Assembly (NCBI RefSeq): GCF_000275845.1
Contig: NW_006766886.1
Coordinates: 543,573 to 607,572 of the forward strand
DNA length: 64,000 nt
Origin: Dichomitus squalens LYAD-421 SS1
Taxonomy: Eukaryota; Basidiomycota; Agaricomycetes; Polyporales; Polyporaceae
Direction of reading: 5' to 3'
Shown here: one piece after another, positions 10,620-23,373 of the stretch
Numbering within the stretch: the stretch's first letter is position 1
Layout: each line of letters begins with the position of its first letter
Translations under genes and position numbers: made by a program
Notes under the pieces: model-generated
Seen by the model: only the letters and a program-made list of their open reading frames with translations
What the model was told of the DNA's origin: nothing
Databases searched by the model: none

Positions 10620-12819
10620 CTATGCCCCGGAATCCCTCCTGACCCCAGTCCCATTCGGCCGGTACATGTACTGGTGCTGCGTTGAGCTGTGGGAAGACGT
10701 CGGTCGCTGTGCATTCGTAGCGGCAGCGGCAGCGGCGCCATACGACTGTGTCTGCGTTGGCCGAGGTCGGTAGTAATTGGTACTATTGCGTGGGTCCGCG
10801 CCTGTCGCCGGGGCAGGAGGTGTGGGACTCGGGATGATAGAGGACGAGCTTGCCATTGTGGGGAGTGGCCATGGCAAATTCGACGCAGTGGTTGGGGGAG
10901 GAGCTGCTGGAGCAGCCGCAGTTCGCGGGGGAGGCATTATGTTCGTGGACTGTGAGGGCGGACGTTGCGGCTGCATCGCCGGTGACGCGTTGATTGAGGT
11001 CGGTGTCGAGTTCATGGGGCTACGAGTTGGGGACACGGCGCTCGCTGGAGCACTGGGCGGAGGAACGTGTTGTTGTTGCTGTTGTTGAGGCGGAGGTGGC
11101 GGGGGATGCGCGGCTTCTGTATGCGCGGAATCGGGTTCTCGTCGTCGCTTCGTTCCCCGCGTTGAGCTCTCCTTTAGGCCAAGCGCGGTTGCCTTGAGCA
11201 GAATTTGATGTCTGTGACGTACCTTTTCAATATATCTTACAAGAAGCGGTGAGCTAGGGGAACTTACCTTGTTCGGCTGTTACCCCATTGCTGGATTACC
11301 CAGTCCCATTCAATCTCCCCTTTGTTCTGTCCCCCGCCCATCTCACGGCTCCGTTCCGCAAGTCTCTTCAACCTGTCGGTCTCCTCTTCTGACCACGTTC
11401 CTTGGTGACCACCAGGCGCCACGTTACCAGTTGCAGCGCTGAACGTCGAGATAGTGCCGGTATTTGTCGGGATGGCCGGCGAAGGGGTAGGCGGGCTTGC
11501 CTGCGGGGCTGGTTGCGGAGTCGGCGTCGGTACTGGCGCAGGTACTGGAGGTGGAGGTGGGGCCGCAGCTGGAGCGGGCGCTGGAGCGGAAGCTTGGACG
11601 GCGGGAGGGCTTGCGGCTGGGGCAGGCGGTGCAGAAGCAGGGTAGTACGGCGTAGCACCTTGGGGAGGAGGATAGTAGTAAGGTGCGGTAGGGTATCTTG
11701 AGCCGGGGGGTGGAGCATACACTGCTGGGTAGTACGGCTGTGGCGGCGGAGGGACAGAGGAATTCAGGGGCATGACGAAGGTTTGCGGGTTGGTGATGAC
11801 GGAACCGGCAGAAGGGGCGGGACCGGCGGCGGCAGCAGCGCCTGGAGGGGGAGGGGGAGGCATGCTCGAGTAGCTTGGGTACGTTGGCGCAGGAACAGGC
11901 TGGCCGACCAATTGGCTCGGATTCGCGAGCTACGGCGGGGTGAGGACATGTTCGCGACAACAATGGGACGTGCGTACGAGATTGTCACAAACGCGTTTCG
12001 CGTCTGCAATCATTAAGAGAGGATCGACCTTCGACGAGGGGCCCAACTGGTAACACTGCGCGATGACCATCGGAGATGCTGCTTTCTGCGAGAGTAGCAT
12101 ACCGATTCAGGTACCCATGATGACGGAAGACATATGGCATTACGTACGACCAGTTCCTCCGCGGCATTGTAGAACTCAGAGCATAAGTTCAAGGCTCTCC
12201 ATTGGAACTCGTAGAACTGCTGGTTTTGCTGCGAGATATTCGTTGGAGCAGGAGGGTACTGATAGAAGCCCGGATGTTGCGAGTTGGTGGGAGCCTTGGT
12301 CGCACTTCCGGACGAGACCCGGGGTTTGCGGTTGCGGGAGCCACGAGGACGGCCTGGCTTGCGCTTCTCGGTGGCATCGTCGTTGTTAGCGGAGGGGGCG
12401 CGCTCCTGCTGGGAGACGGCCTGCCTGTAGTCTGCAGAGGCGGTCGCAGAGGCCGCGCTTCTGAGATGAAAGGGAGAGGTCAGAGCCGGGCTCGAGGCCG
12501 AATCTAGATCGGGCAATACGCACCCCGTCGAGCTCGATTGGGTCTGAGCAGCGTTGACGCGAGGAGAAGAGTGGCTGCTGGCCGACTGGCGGGGGTGATC
12601 CGCGTCGTGGTGCTCGACCTCTTCCTCGACGACCTCCTCGTCGTCGTCCTCTTCCTCCTCTTCCTCTTCACGATGACCAGAGCCGGCGCCATTCGTCACG
12701 GGGTGCTGTTGATGGGGGGCGTAGTGGGCATACGACTGGCGGGGAGAGGTGTGAGATGTGGACACCAGAGGGGCATGAAGAGCGTGCGAGAGGGGTTGAT
12801 AATATTGCGGATTGTCCAT
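10620..12819 (-). CDS. AT-hook plus Myb/SANT-like nuclear protein
   Basis: Four exons: 12819 to about 12153, about 12088 to 11990, about 11930 to 11271, and about 11203 to 10620. The N-terminus is Pro/His/Tyr-rich, then comes a long acidic run (EEEEEEEDDDEEVVEEEVE, encoded by a CT-rich strand tract near 12620-12670). An AT-hook, KRKPGRPRGSRNRKPR, sits near 12350. A Myb/SANT-like helix set follows a long Pro/Ala-rich linker: GTWSEEETDRLKRLAERSRE, EWDWVIQQWGNSRTR, then across an intron HQILLKATALGL. The C-terminus is low complexity with a Q6 run. These features point to a sequence- or AT-tract-binding chromatin or transcription factor in the nucleus. I do not recognise a characterised orthologue, and the linkers are too divergent to infer targets. 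Confidence 0.8.
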
Positions 12820-13397
12820 GATTTTCTGGTTGGCCTATATGATAAAAGCCCAGAGATGGGTGTAACGCTGCGAGCGGAGAGCAGCAATCGATGTCGACAA
12901 CAGCAACCAAACCCCGTGGGAACGCACCCTCGACGCATTTGCCCTTGCACACGGCGTGCCTTTCATCGCCTTGTGTGGCCACAGAAAATCCATAACAAAC
13001 ACAAGGCCCCATCGCACGGCTTCGCTCTGTGTTCAGACAGTAGAATTGACGACGACCTCCGCATGTATTTGCTGGCAAATATTGCCCGGGCTCTCGTGTC
13101 TCCCAAATTTGTCCCGGTAGCGAAAACTCGAGGCAACACAGCCGCCGGCTCGCGAGACCAGGGCAGTGTCACACAGTCACTGCCTGCCCTCCGACGTGAC
13201 AGGAGAATTCGAGGGTGTGATGTATGTCATCCGTCACACCAAATGGGACCCACTCGTCCACGATCGATCACTGTAGCGCTCTCAGACTCTCGACCGTTCG
13301 TACCGTTCCACCAGCCAACACACTAAGACGCTGACCACTATACACTTCATGTTCAACATGCTGCCTCACTACCAGTCCAAGACCTTCGATGGGTCAT
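12820..13397. other. Divergent intergenic region
   Basis: About 580 bases, 5' of the AT-hook gene and of the pseudogene. The open frame 12538-13326 on the plus strand is mostly antisense to the AT-hook gene and is not credible. No further element seen. Confidence 0.5.
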
Positions 13398-15460
13398 ATG
13401 CCGACATCACCTAAGAGCATTCTTCAGGCGGCTTACGATGCCCACGACGTCTACTACCCGAATCGGGAAGAACACATGGCCCGTTAAATTGTTACAAACT
13501 GTTGTCTGATCAATAAGGAAGTGCGTATATCAGATCTAATGAAAGAGGAGGTGCCAATCGACGATGCAGAGAGACGCGGTTTCGACTGCTCGACACGGTC
13601 GACGCTTACCCCGACAGCACGCTCGAACCCAACGTTCGCGACTGCTATGAAACCCACGGCTACTGTCTGGCCTCAACCTACCTGGGAGGCGCATTAAATC
13701 GGCAGACATCGCTTCACGAGCTGCACGTCGACGAGCGCGTAGGAACAGCCACGCCTTCCAACTCAGCTCGGATGGTCCGACTATACGTCGTAATGGTTGG
13801 TACGGTTAGATCATCACTCGTCGTCGCTTCGCTCATCCCATGTCTAACATGTCTGACTCTAGCGGACATCCCGCAACTCTTCCATACCCAGGGGGCGTCA
13901 GCCGCGGCTGAGAAATCATCCAGACACCAGCCGCTGCATAACTACCAGGTGCTTGTTGGTGAGTCGTTGGTTGACGTCTGTCTCAGCCATCGTACCCTGC
14001 TGACCGACTTCTGGACTATCTTATCAGGACAACAAGCCTATCTCGCCGAAGCAAAGGCGCAACTGATGACTCCTATAGACGCAGTCCGCGCAAACTGGAC
14101 GTCGCAAATCACAATCCAGTTTCGCATGGAACAGGCCCCGACATGCATGAGCGGGCTTCGCATACGGAGACTGGGCCGTTGACAACCTGGATATCGATAT
14201 TTGCTAGGAGGACATGTTGGTCGTCATCAAATTCGTGGAGGAGGTACACAATTTGAAGATTCGGACCGAGAAGCAAGGTGCTGCTGCTTTTGTCAAGTAT
14301 CTTAGCCGCCTATTCCAGGACTATGTCAAGGAGGACGGATTGCTAGGCCGACCGGATAAGGAACTTTGGGCCGAGGTGGACTGTAGCACCGCCCACGGGC
14401 TCGAGACTCCCTATGCCATGGTGGTGGTGGTGGTGAAATAGGCTGTCCTACGGATCGTCTCAGGATGCTTGCAAACGCATGTTTCTGTCACATGAGGTGA
14501 GTAGAACAGTCCATGTCGATTGACTAGCCACTGATGTTTGTCTTGTACCAGTACGAGTCCACCCAGAAGATGACTTGCCGTCCCGCCCTGATAATCATTG
14601 TGAAGGATTCGTACGTGAATGTATATTTGGCGTATCTCGTGGACTCCGTCGTCTGGGCGCAACTACATACCATACGCCTGGTCGACGAGGACCAGCTCGT
14701 AATCCAGCTCGCAAAGAAGTTCATGGACATCCGAAGCATGGGGCGGATGCTGCGGGAATCATATGCCATGGTCAACATCCGCTCAGCCCTCTCTCGTGCC
14801 CTTCATTTCTTCCCCAAGCCCACCCCGCCGTACGGCGTCGTCTTCACAGACTGACTTAGATGCACAGTCGGGTTCCCCCGTGCACTCTACACCTGGATAA
14901 ATCAGGGAACAGACGTCTATATCCAAATCGTCGCGAAATATTCGCTGGATGCGCATGAACTGGGTCTCGCTTCGAAGATCCTTTGGAGTAGCGCGCCTTT
15001 ATCAGGGTACATGATCATCATCGCGGAGACCCTGAAAGGCGTTGGCCTCGCGACATATCTACGGGCGTAGTTCCCGGATCCGTCCAAGGTTCACAGAGTG
15101 CAGAGCGACCTTGAGAGGGCCATTGCGTTGCTTCACGATTGTGGCTTCGTGTTTGGTGACCTTCACGCAGCGAACGTGATTGTCGTCATCCCGCCGCCTG
15201 GATTGCAGGAGGAAGTGCGTGGCTGCCTCATCAATTTTTACTGGGCTGGAGCCGATGGAGTCGCCAGGTTTCCTACATGGCTCGACCCGGCCATCGAGTG
15301 GCCCGCGAGGGATCTTAGATATGGACTGCTCAAGAAGCAGCATGATATCGTTATGCTGCAGACGTTGACCACGGTGAAGCCGGCCCCAGAGCCGTCAAGG
15401 TCGCATATAGTATGGACTCGGACATGGACTCCGATTGAACAGGATTCGGCGCACGAGTGA
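13398..15460 (+). pseudogene. Decayed fungal protein-kinase-fold gene
   Basis: Reading in the best frames reconstructs the outline of a kinase-fold protein common in Agaricomycetes, but it is broken. It starts MPTSPKSILQAAYDAHDVYY at 13398 and meets an in-frame TAA at 13485-13487. Later parts include ADIPQLFHTQGASAA, YGDWAVDNLDIDIC followed by TAG at 14205-14207, EDMLVVIKFVEEVHNLKIR, and GTDVYIQIVAKYSLDAHELG, then a TAG at 15068-15070. The kinase-like end is LLHDCGFVFGDLHAANVIV, CLINFYWAGADG and KKQHDIVMLQTL. In active relatives the metal-binding segment reads DFDWAG; here it is NFYWAG, so the catalytic Asp is lost. Several frame changes are also needed. A (GTG)5 microsatellite at about 14419 suggests further decay. 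A very unusual intron set is the less likely alternative. Confidence 0.72.
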
Positions 15461-16247
15461 GAATGATGTCTTAAGCAGCAAAACTGTATGATACATTTGA
15501 GAAAGAGAGCGAGTAGACTGATGGGTGGCGTGTATGACTGCAAGAGTCGAGAGGCTTGGCTCGAACTATATGCGTGTCGGAGGGGTATATTGACAATTGA
15601 GTCTTTGAGCCAAGCCTCATCACGCATGTACAGCAGGCCCTGATCGCGAGAAGCACTCCGTCCGACTGAAGACAAACAGTCATTGATTGGATTGACAAGA
15701 GGCACAATAGCATGATCTCCATCGAATTCTTCCCGCAGTCAGTCGCCAACTCCCAAAGGAGGAAAGTGAAGTGTGAGCGAGGACCAGGGCCATACCTCCT
15801 CAGATGTATGTCAGATTTGCAAAATTCCGAAGTTACGTCTTACCTACCATGCTGGCCAGTACCTCGCGTCCAATATCAAGGCTCACATTTGCGAGCATGA
15901 ATGCAGAGGGAGAAGGTGCGGCGGAGATCATACATTAATACTGAGATTGTTGTTCTACAAATCCTGATTATCTTATGGGGACTAGATGAGTTACATAAGC
16001 CGGATTGTGCCGTACCTTTCGGCAAATTCCCGACGGACGCGCACAGTCACAGTCTTGCTCTCGAACCGTCATCTCCGCCACAACTGTCCTTGTCTGCTGC
16101 CTCCTCCTGTCTCCCGCCACATCCGCCAACGCCTGCATTCGCGGCGTTCTTTTTGTTACAATCACGGATATCTTGCCTGTTACGCCTCTGCGCAATCGTC
16201 CACAGCCGCAGAATTCGCTCGGCACGAAAGCGCCACTGCTTCCTGCG
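15461..16247. other. Intergenic region upstream of MEX67
   Basis: About 790 bases, becoming pyrimidine-rich toward 16247 as in many fungal promoters. Overlapping open frames of 60-150 codons on both strands have no recognisable domain. Confidence 0.5.
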
Positions 16248-18592
16248 ATGTCTCAACCGGCGTTCTCGAGTCCAACGCCCGCGCCTGGCAGCCGTGCTAT
16301 CGCAACGAGTGCACTCCGCCGAGCGGGCCTCATCGACCAGGATGCAAAGATGAGGGATCTATCTTCGGACAAGCCGGGTGGGCGTAAAGGTTCAACCCTC
16401 AAGCTGTCCAAGACGCGCCACCCACATAAACCTCGCGGACTCGAGGCCGTACTTGGGAGAAGTACGCCTGCGTCATCACAAACGGTAAATACTCGATGCT
16501 CCTCACCCTTTGCACACGTAGCTCCGCAAGTCGCCGTGAAGAGGACGGGCGTCGAGTTTTCGTTCCCCCCCTTGCCTGCCTAGCACGAAGCTCACGAGGT
16601 TCATCCTTTCCATGTACACTATCATCTGCACGTGTTTTGCCAATGCAAACTAGATTCCAACACGTCCCAACGACCCACGAATGAAGAAGCGCAAAAATGG
16701 GATGCCGGCGCCTGTCACGGAGAAGGTCATCGAGGTGTGGAAGGAGTGGGTCCGTAGGAGGTGGAATCCGGAAGCACGGTTCCTGAACCTCGAAGTGAGT
16801 GCCAATTCGTCGCAACGCATTGCTCCGTTCTCAATCGAATTACAGCGCATAGCGTCGGATGACTACCTGAAGCGACATCGCCTGACATCACCCACCTCCG
16901 ATGCTGCGAATAGAGAGGCCCAGGTCATCTTCAAGATTGCAAGTAAGCTGCGCCCGGAGGTATGTTTTACGGTCGTTCATCCGCGGACTACGGTTCAATG
17001 TATGCTACCCGAAGATCGAGACCATTTCCCTCGCGCACAATGGCTTAACCAGTGGGCGAATGATGTCCACTATGTCACACTACCTGCCCTGGCTCAAGAA
17101 TCTTTCCTTGGAGGGGAACGAGTTCAGGGGCTGGAAGGATGTCGACTACATCTCCGGGAAGAGGGGCCGGCTCGAACAACTACGCGAGCTCATCCTGGTC
17201 GGCAACCCGGTACGAGAATTGGAGTATAAGAACAACAGAGCCGCGCTCTACAAGAGGTGCGGACAACATTTCTTGAACCAGTCATCTCGAGCTCAAGGTC
17301 TCGCAGCGAGGTTGCACGAAGGTTTCCATCGCTGGAGATTCTCGACGGAGAGCCCGTGGCGCGAGTAGGGTTCGACGCGCCTACCGCATTGACCTCTGCC
17401 CCTCCACAAGCTCGCACGATGTTGTCGACATTTGCATGGAACATGGAACCATCTTTTATCGCCGGTGTTGATGGCGGTCTGGTGGTTAACTTCCTTACGC
17501 GCTTCTTCCCCTCATTCGATAACCAACGTGGAGCATTGATCGACGCATACGCGCCGAACGCTACATTCTCCTTTTCCGCCAACACCAGTATCCCACCCCG
17601 CGCTCGAATAGAGGGCATTCATGTTTCCAAAGAATTTCCCAATCAGCGCAAGCTGGAGTGGGCCCCCTGGCTGACTGGCGGCAATGGTGGCTCCCGCAAT
17701 CTAGGGAGGATGAACGGTCTGCAGAAGGTCACGCAGTCGCTACACTTGGGCAGCCAGGAAGCGGTCAGGGCGATGGCTGCCCTGCCCCCAACGAGGCATG
17801 AAGTTGCCGGTTCTCCGGAGAAGTTCTGCGTCGACGCCTTCCCCGTACAACAAGGCGAGCAGACGAATCTTCTCGTGACCGTGCATGGCCAGTTCGCAGA
17901 GCGTAAGCGATAAATTTCGTTCATTCGGCTTCTCATGACTAATTGAATGCGCCCGTCTTGGTGATGTCACCTTTAGTACCATCCGAAGGTATCCGGTCCT
18001 TTGATCGCTCGTTTGTGTTGGCTCTTTCGCCGGAGGGATCACGGTACGTTGACGTTTGTGGCAGTTCCACGTTTGACCCTGACCCTTGCTCAATAGGGCA
18101 AAGCAAAGCGGCTGGGACGTCATGATCCTCTCTGACCAGCTCGTAGTGCGAGCGTACTCTAGCTACGAAGCATGGAAGCCCGGTCCGATGCGCGTCCAAT
18201 TTGGCGACCTCTTACCATCCCCGGGATTGCAGGAGGCTCTCGCACCCCTGGTGAGTTTCACCTGCCATCAAACCCGTCGCGTAATATGCGATGGTACACA
18301 GCTTCGGCCGAACCCGTATACTGACTTCGCTGTCATTCCCAGCCGCAGCCGCAGCGTGGACGAATGCAAGACGTCATCCTACGCACGCGCCTGAATCTCC
18401 AGTACGCTGAGGACTGCTTGAAGAACAACGACTGGGACGTCGAACGCGCCATCGCGAACTTCGAGCGGGTCAAGGTGAGTTGTCATCGCTGTTCCCCTGG
18501 CTGATCGGGCGCAGTGTACTAAATGAATTATTACGTTTCAGGCGAACCTACCAGCCGACGCATATCTGCCACAGGATGCGTTCCAGCCTTGA
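16248..18592 (+). CDS. MEX67: MEX67/NXF1-type mRNA export receptor
   Basis: Mex67 with Mtr2 carries mRNPs through nuclear pores. The order of domains is typical. An N-terminal basic tail ([14 protein letters not shown]) starts at ATG 16248. The leucine-rich repeats are near 17020-17380: [45 protein letters not shown], then [14 protein letters not shown]. The NTF2-like domain is at 17440-17900 with [21 protein letters not shown], cut by an exon border later at [20 protein letters not shown]. The C-terminal UBA/TAP-C domain is at 18370-18592: [36 protein letters not shown]. The stop is TGA at 18590-18592. Splicing between about 16485 and 16700 (the RRM-like part) is unresolved: every frame I tried breaks, so one or two small exons may be misread there. 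Acceptor and donor pairs elsewhere are clean. Confidence 0.9.
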
Positions 18593-19594
18593 ATGATTCC
18601 CCGCTATGCCTCGGATGGACTTATCGGCTCCAGAGCCCGGCTGATCATTGTCGTTGATCCAGCCAACGCCTCTTCGTGGCGTGGCTTGCCTCGTGTCTCT
18701 TGATCGTTTCGTCGAACTACGTACTCTTCACATTCCAGCCGCATCCCTCCATCAGCATATCTCGCAATGTGTAACCTATAGTCGCCTGCCATGATGCATA
18801 TGAACCCCGCCTTGACATCGCAAGTCGTCGTTATCCGCTGCACACATATTGTTTACAGCACGCAGTCGCACGCAGTCCTCTCCCCCCTCATATATCGATA
18901 TTTCCCAACTCATAGCACTATTGTCGCTTGTAGCATCCGGACACCGCGGAGCATAATCAGAGAGGCTGAAGCACCGCTTGTTGTTTCCGAGCACGATGAA
19001 TGCAGCCTAAGAATTGTTCGAGAAGAGATCGCGAGACTCGGAACAATATGGCCTCGGGGCGGGTAAACAGCGGGGCGCAAACAGACGAAGTTTAGCGCAG
19101 TTCGTATGATTGTGCCGCCCCGACGGGCGCCTATAGGGGTGGCCAAAGGGCGGCGTGTTTGGCTGTCGCGCTCCTCCTACCGACTCGGGTGAGATGAGCA
19201 TTCTCACCGTCGACTGTGGTCCGCACGCCGTTTCGCACAGCCCGTCAGCGAAATTCGCGTAGATGCCGCCTCGAGGCATCCGCATCCTGGTCTGGGAAGG
19301 ATGAGCCCGATGTCCGTGCTATTCTGATGCATCGTGGCTTCGCGCCTCGTGCCGGCCCTTCGAGGGTCGAGGACGCCGGCTATGCTTGGGTTCCCCACTC
19401 CCAAATACTTATATCGTCCGGGCCCGCCAGCCTAACCCCGCACTTGCTCCCGCCAGCAAATTTCCGCGGGACGGCTCTGGGAATCTCAGGCTTGTACTTC
19501 TTGTACCACCACTCCACCACTCGGACTCGCTCTCGGACTCTTGCATTTCCTTTCGATACCCAAACCCAAACGCTTGTACACGCTCCTTCTTCTG
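18593..19594. other. Intergenic region
   Basis: About 1.0 kb between two plus-strand genes. The 3' 400 bases are the presumed promoter and leader of the ankyrin gene, with C-rich stretches (ACCACCACTCCACCACTC). A long plus-strand open frame beginning 19216 runs into the gene in a shifted frame and is not a separate protein. Confidence 0.5.
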
Positions 19595-22500
19595 ATGACG
19601 ACATCGCAGACTGGTGGGCGACAGCGCGCAGAGCGCGCGGCTCTGGATGCGCCCCTGCTCGACGCGGCTGCGCGGGCGGACGAGAGCGGCGTGAACGCGG
19701 CCCTCGCGCGCGGCGCAGACGTGAACGCGGTGGACGGCGCGACGGGGAACACGGCGATCACCTACGCGATTGCTGGGGAGAGGTGTGTTCGGTCGGTGCA
19801 TATCGAGGGTCCCGAGCGCTGAGAGGGCTTTGCTCGCGCGCGTCGCGTTTTGTCAGCGGCTGGGAAGACGTCGACGTGTCCGACGCGTCATTCATGCTGC
19901 AGAGCAGGGTGCAGGTGCTGAGGATGCTCCTGCGTAGTGAGACGGTCTCGTTGTATGCGCTCAACGCGCCGGCGAGGGATGTTACCCCTCTGGGGCTCGC
20001 TGCTTGGCTGAACGTCCCGGACGCGATCCGCGTGCTGCTCGAAGAGAGCCGTGGGTTGGTCGCAGTCGACGGCACCGACTCGCTCGGTGTTACTCCGCTC
20101 ATGTGTAAGTGGCAGCGTGCTGGCCTCCGGTGACGAGATGCGCTGACATCGGAACCCAGATACTGCTCGTGATGGCGCTGTCGAGGCTGCATCCATCCTA
20201 GTATGTCCTAGACTTGAATCTGTTCACTCGACTGGGATTGATGTTGGCTACTTCACAGTTGGCGAACGGTGCACGACCTGATCTCAGGGACACGCACCAT
20301 CGGACTGCGGTCCACCACGCGTTGCGTCATCCCCGAATGCTTTGGCTGTGCGAGTCTACGCTTCGCAAACAGCGGCTCCGCGAATATTTCGTAAGTCTAC
20401 TTCCTATGTCTGATTGACGTGATCATCAATTCAGTGTGTTATTCAGAACGGTAACCGCCGACAACTCCAACCTCTTCCCCAGCCCTACGTCGCATACGCA
20501 CAAACATCCGCCACCTCCCCTGTCGACCTCACGCATTGGCCTGCGCCCTCAGAGGTGGTCCTCTCACGGTCGACAGAGGCTTTGATCCGTGCTGTCGCCG
20601 GCAGCGACCTGACCGCAATCTATCAAGTTCTCTTCCCGGCTTCTCATCGGACGACAGTCCTTGTCAACCGCTTAGACTCGCAAGGCTGGGGCCCCCTGCA
20701 CTATTGCGTAACCTCTCAAGCACCCTCCATGGAAGTCCTGGACGCTCTTTTCTTGGCTGGCGCAGACACCAGCCTGTACACCAGCTCGAACCATGGGACC
20801 CCGCTGCATTGTCTGGTGCGAAACGCCCAGGCTCCCCTCGGGTCCCTGCAGGCAGCGCGGCTCCATGTATTCATCCGCCACTTTATCCGCGAGCTTCGCG
20901 CCCCCCTTGCCGCGACGGACGAAGATGGCGAGACATGCCTCCACGTTGCCGCCGAGCACGGGAAGAGCGTTGAAGTGCTTCTAGCTCTCCTCGCATGCGA
21001 CGTCCGGCATACCGTGCGTGAGATGAGGAACGCGAGGGGGTGCGTGTCTACATATCTCACCGGCCTTTCGGGCTTGTGGACTGACAGCTTTGCAGGTTGA
21101 CACCGCTAGAAGTGGCGCAGCCTGAGTTCCGGTCTGCCTTTGGCCCTGAGGCGGAACCCCGGCGAAGCAATTCGGCAGCGTCCTTCCGTACTATACGTCC
21201 TTCGACCAGCTCTTCCACGTCGACGTCGTCTTCGGCCACTGCGATGACCGTAGCGTCTCCTCGGCCACAGCTCGGCTCCGGGTCCAAGCCTGAGCTGCCC
21301 GCCGATGACGTTGACGCTTCGCTACTCCCGAGACGCATACTCGACAACCTCACCGCAGTCGGTCAAGAAGCTCTCTCTGCCGATCCGTTGCAACTCAGCG
21401 GCCTCCAGGACGTGCTCGATGAGACATCCCACCTCGGCGAAACGTGGGTACATAGTATGCACTCCCGAATTCAAGAGGCTGCGTCGGACCTGCGTGACGC
21501 ACGGGGAAAGTTTAACGAGGTCGACGCCCTTCTAGAGAGCGTGACCTGCGAATTGGAGGAGGCTTTCGGGGAGGACCTTGCTGGTCATCGAGACAGCACG
21601 GAGCGAGCGCGGAGGCGAACCACGGACTCCGCTGACTCAGACAAGACTGCGGTGTCGAGCCGAACTTCTTCTAGTTTGAGCAGGAAGTGGCGGTCGATGT
21701 CGGACTTGCGATGCTCCGTTGATGGCAACCGGCGAGAACATCCTGCAGAGCGCGCGAAGCCCCCTTACCTCACCATCGAGGAAGAGGAGGAAAGCGCAGC
21801 GCCCATCGACAGGTCGACGACGGAGAAGTCGTTCCTCAACGCGCTCTTACCCCCAACAGCGAAGGAGCTCCTCCACAAGTCCAGCAAGCTATCGGTCGAC
21901 TCCGGGCGGACGGTGTCTCCTGCCCCACACAAGAAGGACGGCTCTCCGAGCGGGACTTCGAAGCTCAAGGCGTGGTTCCGGAAAAAGCTGCGGTTCGAAA
22001 TTCCAGATGTCTCGAATGAGACGAGGATCGTCCTCCCCGGGGAGCAATCGCCGCAACGTTCTCCTTGCCAAACCCAAAGACGTGTCCCTTCGCCCACGGA
22101 AGATGCCTTGCGAACGGCACGCCGAATTCTACGCACGGCCGGGAAGGATCTTTCTTGCATCGAGGGTTGCATGGACGACGTACGTATCTTTGCTGTCGGA
22201 ATGAGAGTGGAACTAACCTCTCGCTAGGCGGAAGAATTCTTGTCGCTAGCCGCCAACCTACTTTCCCAGACGGAACGGCGACTGAAACTAATCATTGTCG
22301 TAAGTAGCGACCCCGCGCTCGCTCCTGTGTGTAGCGTTTCTGACGAGCCGTGTAGAGCCGACAAGCAGCCCTCGAAAGCGCACGACTGGCGCAACTCGAA
22401 GAACACCTCGACGATCCCTTCATGTCAGCCATCGCCTCCACCGTTCGTGCCGCTCACTCGGACGCAGCGATCCCCTTCCCCCTCACTTCTCGCGCACGTG

Positions 22501-22766
22501 CCGGCAGCGGCTCCAGCGGCTCATTGTTATCCTCGATATCGGCTGGCTCTTCCGTGGTCTCGCTCTCTTCGACGCTGATCGACGCCGAGGACGACGACAC
22601 TCGGGTGCTCCGCCGTCTCATGACGCGCAAGGTCGAAGCGCGGACCGACGGCGCGCTGGACGAGATCGACAAGACGCTGACATGGCTGCGGATCGTGCAG
22701 GACACGCTCCGGAGTCTCCGGCGACGGACTCAGACATCCGCGACCGCCACCGGGACCCTCTCATAG
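19595..22766 (+). CDS. Large ankyrin-repeat protein
   Basis: About 860 residues in seven or more exons, ATG 19595 (MTTSQTGGRQRAERAALDAP), stop TAG 22764-22766. Ankyrin-like units fill the first half: LLDAAARADESGVNAALARG, TPLGLAAWLNVPDAIRVLL, YTARDGAVEAASILLANGA split across two exons, GWGPLHYCVTSQAPSMEVL and ETCLHVAAEHGKSVEVLLAL. The second half is Ser/Thr-rich and ends in helical segments (RILDNLTAVGQEAL, SRIQEAASDLRDARGKFNEV, AEEFLSLAANLLSQTERRLK, ALDEIDKTLTWLRIVQDTL) that look like coiled coil. A basic patch, KLKAWFRKKLRFEI, lies between. No signal peptide or membrane segment. The layout suggests a cytosolic scaffold protein; I recognise no characterised orthologue, although the arrangement recurs in other Agaricomycetes. 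Confidence 0.85.
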
Positions 22767-23373
22767 ACTTCCCCACTTGACTTTCAGCTTCCAGCGATTG
22801 TACAATCTGCGTTGTGCTCGAGATAGTTGTCATATCCAGTGCTCGAGACTCGCACTTGTATACGAAGGACTTTGCTGTCAAAAATATTTGTTGTACCATA
22901 TGCACGATATGTAGGTGTACGTAGGCATCCCCCACATCCATCTCCCCTCCACCCTGATAGTCAGCAAATCCAAGACGATATCTAAATATGTATGTTGTAT
23001 ATATAGGCACACTTTGTATAGGTAGTTCACGTGTTACGAACGTTTTCTGATTATGTCTCCACTGTAGGTAGTTTTCTGCTGTCGATAGTCGGTATCCCGC
23101 TGTCCGCGATGCTCTGTACATATCTTTCGATGTTCAAGTAATGACTTTGTAACCATGTATGACCCTGTGGCCAACGCTGTTCAAGCGCCGTTTCTGAATT
23201 GTCGGGTGAAAGCTGAACAATGCTAAACTACGCCTTCGTGCATGTCATGGCCACAACGACAGGAGACAGGCCTTGGCGCTAACCTTGTTGACTGCGGTAC
23301 TCCTGAAGGAGGCTCAGATGATTCGAACCGGTTCGGCGCTCTGGGCGACTACCACTTGAAAGCAAATCCAGAC
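22767..23373. other. Intergenic region
   Basis: About 600 bases, AT-rich in its first half (GTATGTTGTATATATAGGC near 22985-23005). This is presumably the 3' end of the ankyrin gene and the promoter of the next gene. Antisense open frame 22618-23121 has no domain. Confidence 0.5.

Noticed and set aside
12538..13326. 262-codon plus-strand frame
   Set aside because: First half is antisense to the AT-hook protein's acidic region; no domain.
19216..20133. 305-codon plus-strand frame
   Set aside because: Starts in the promoter and crosses an intron; only its last third coincides with a real ankyrin exon.
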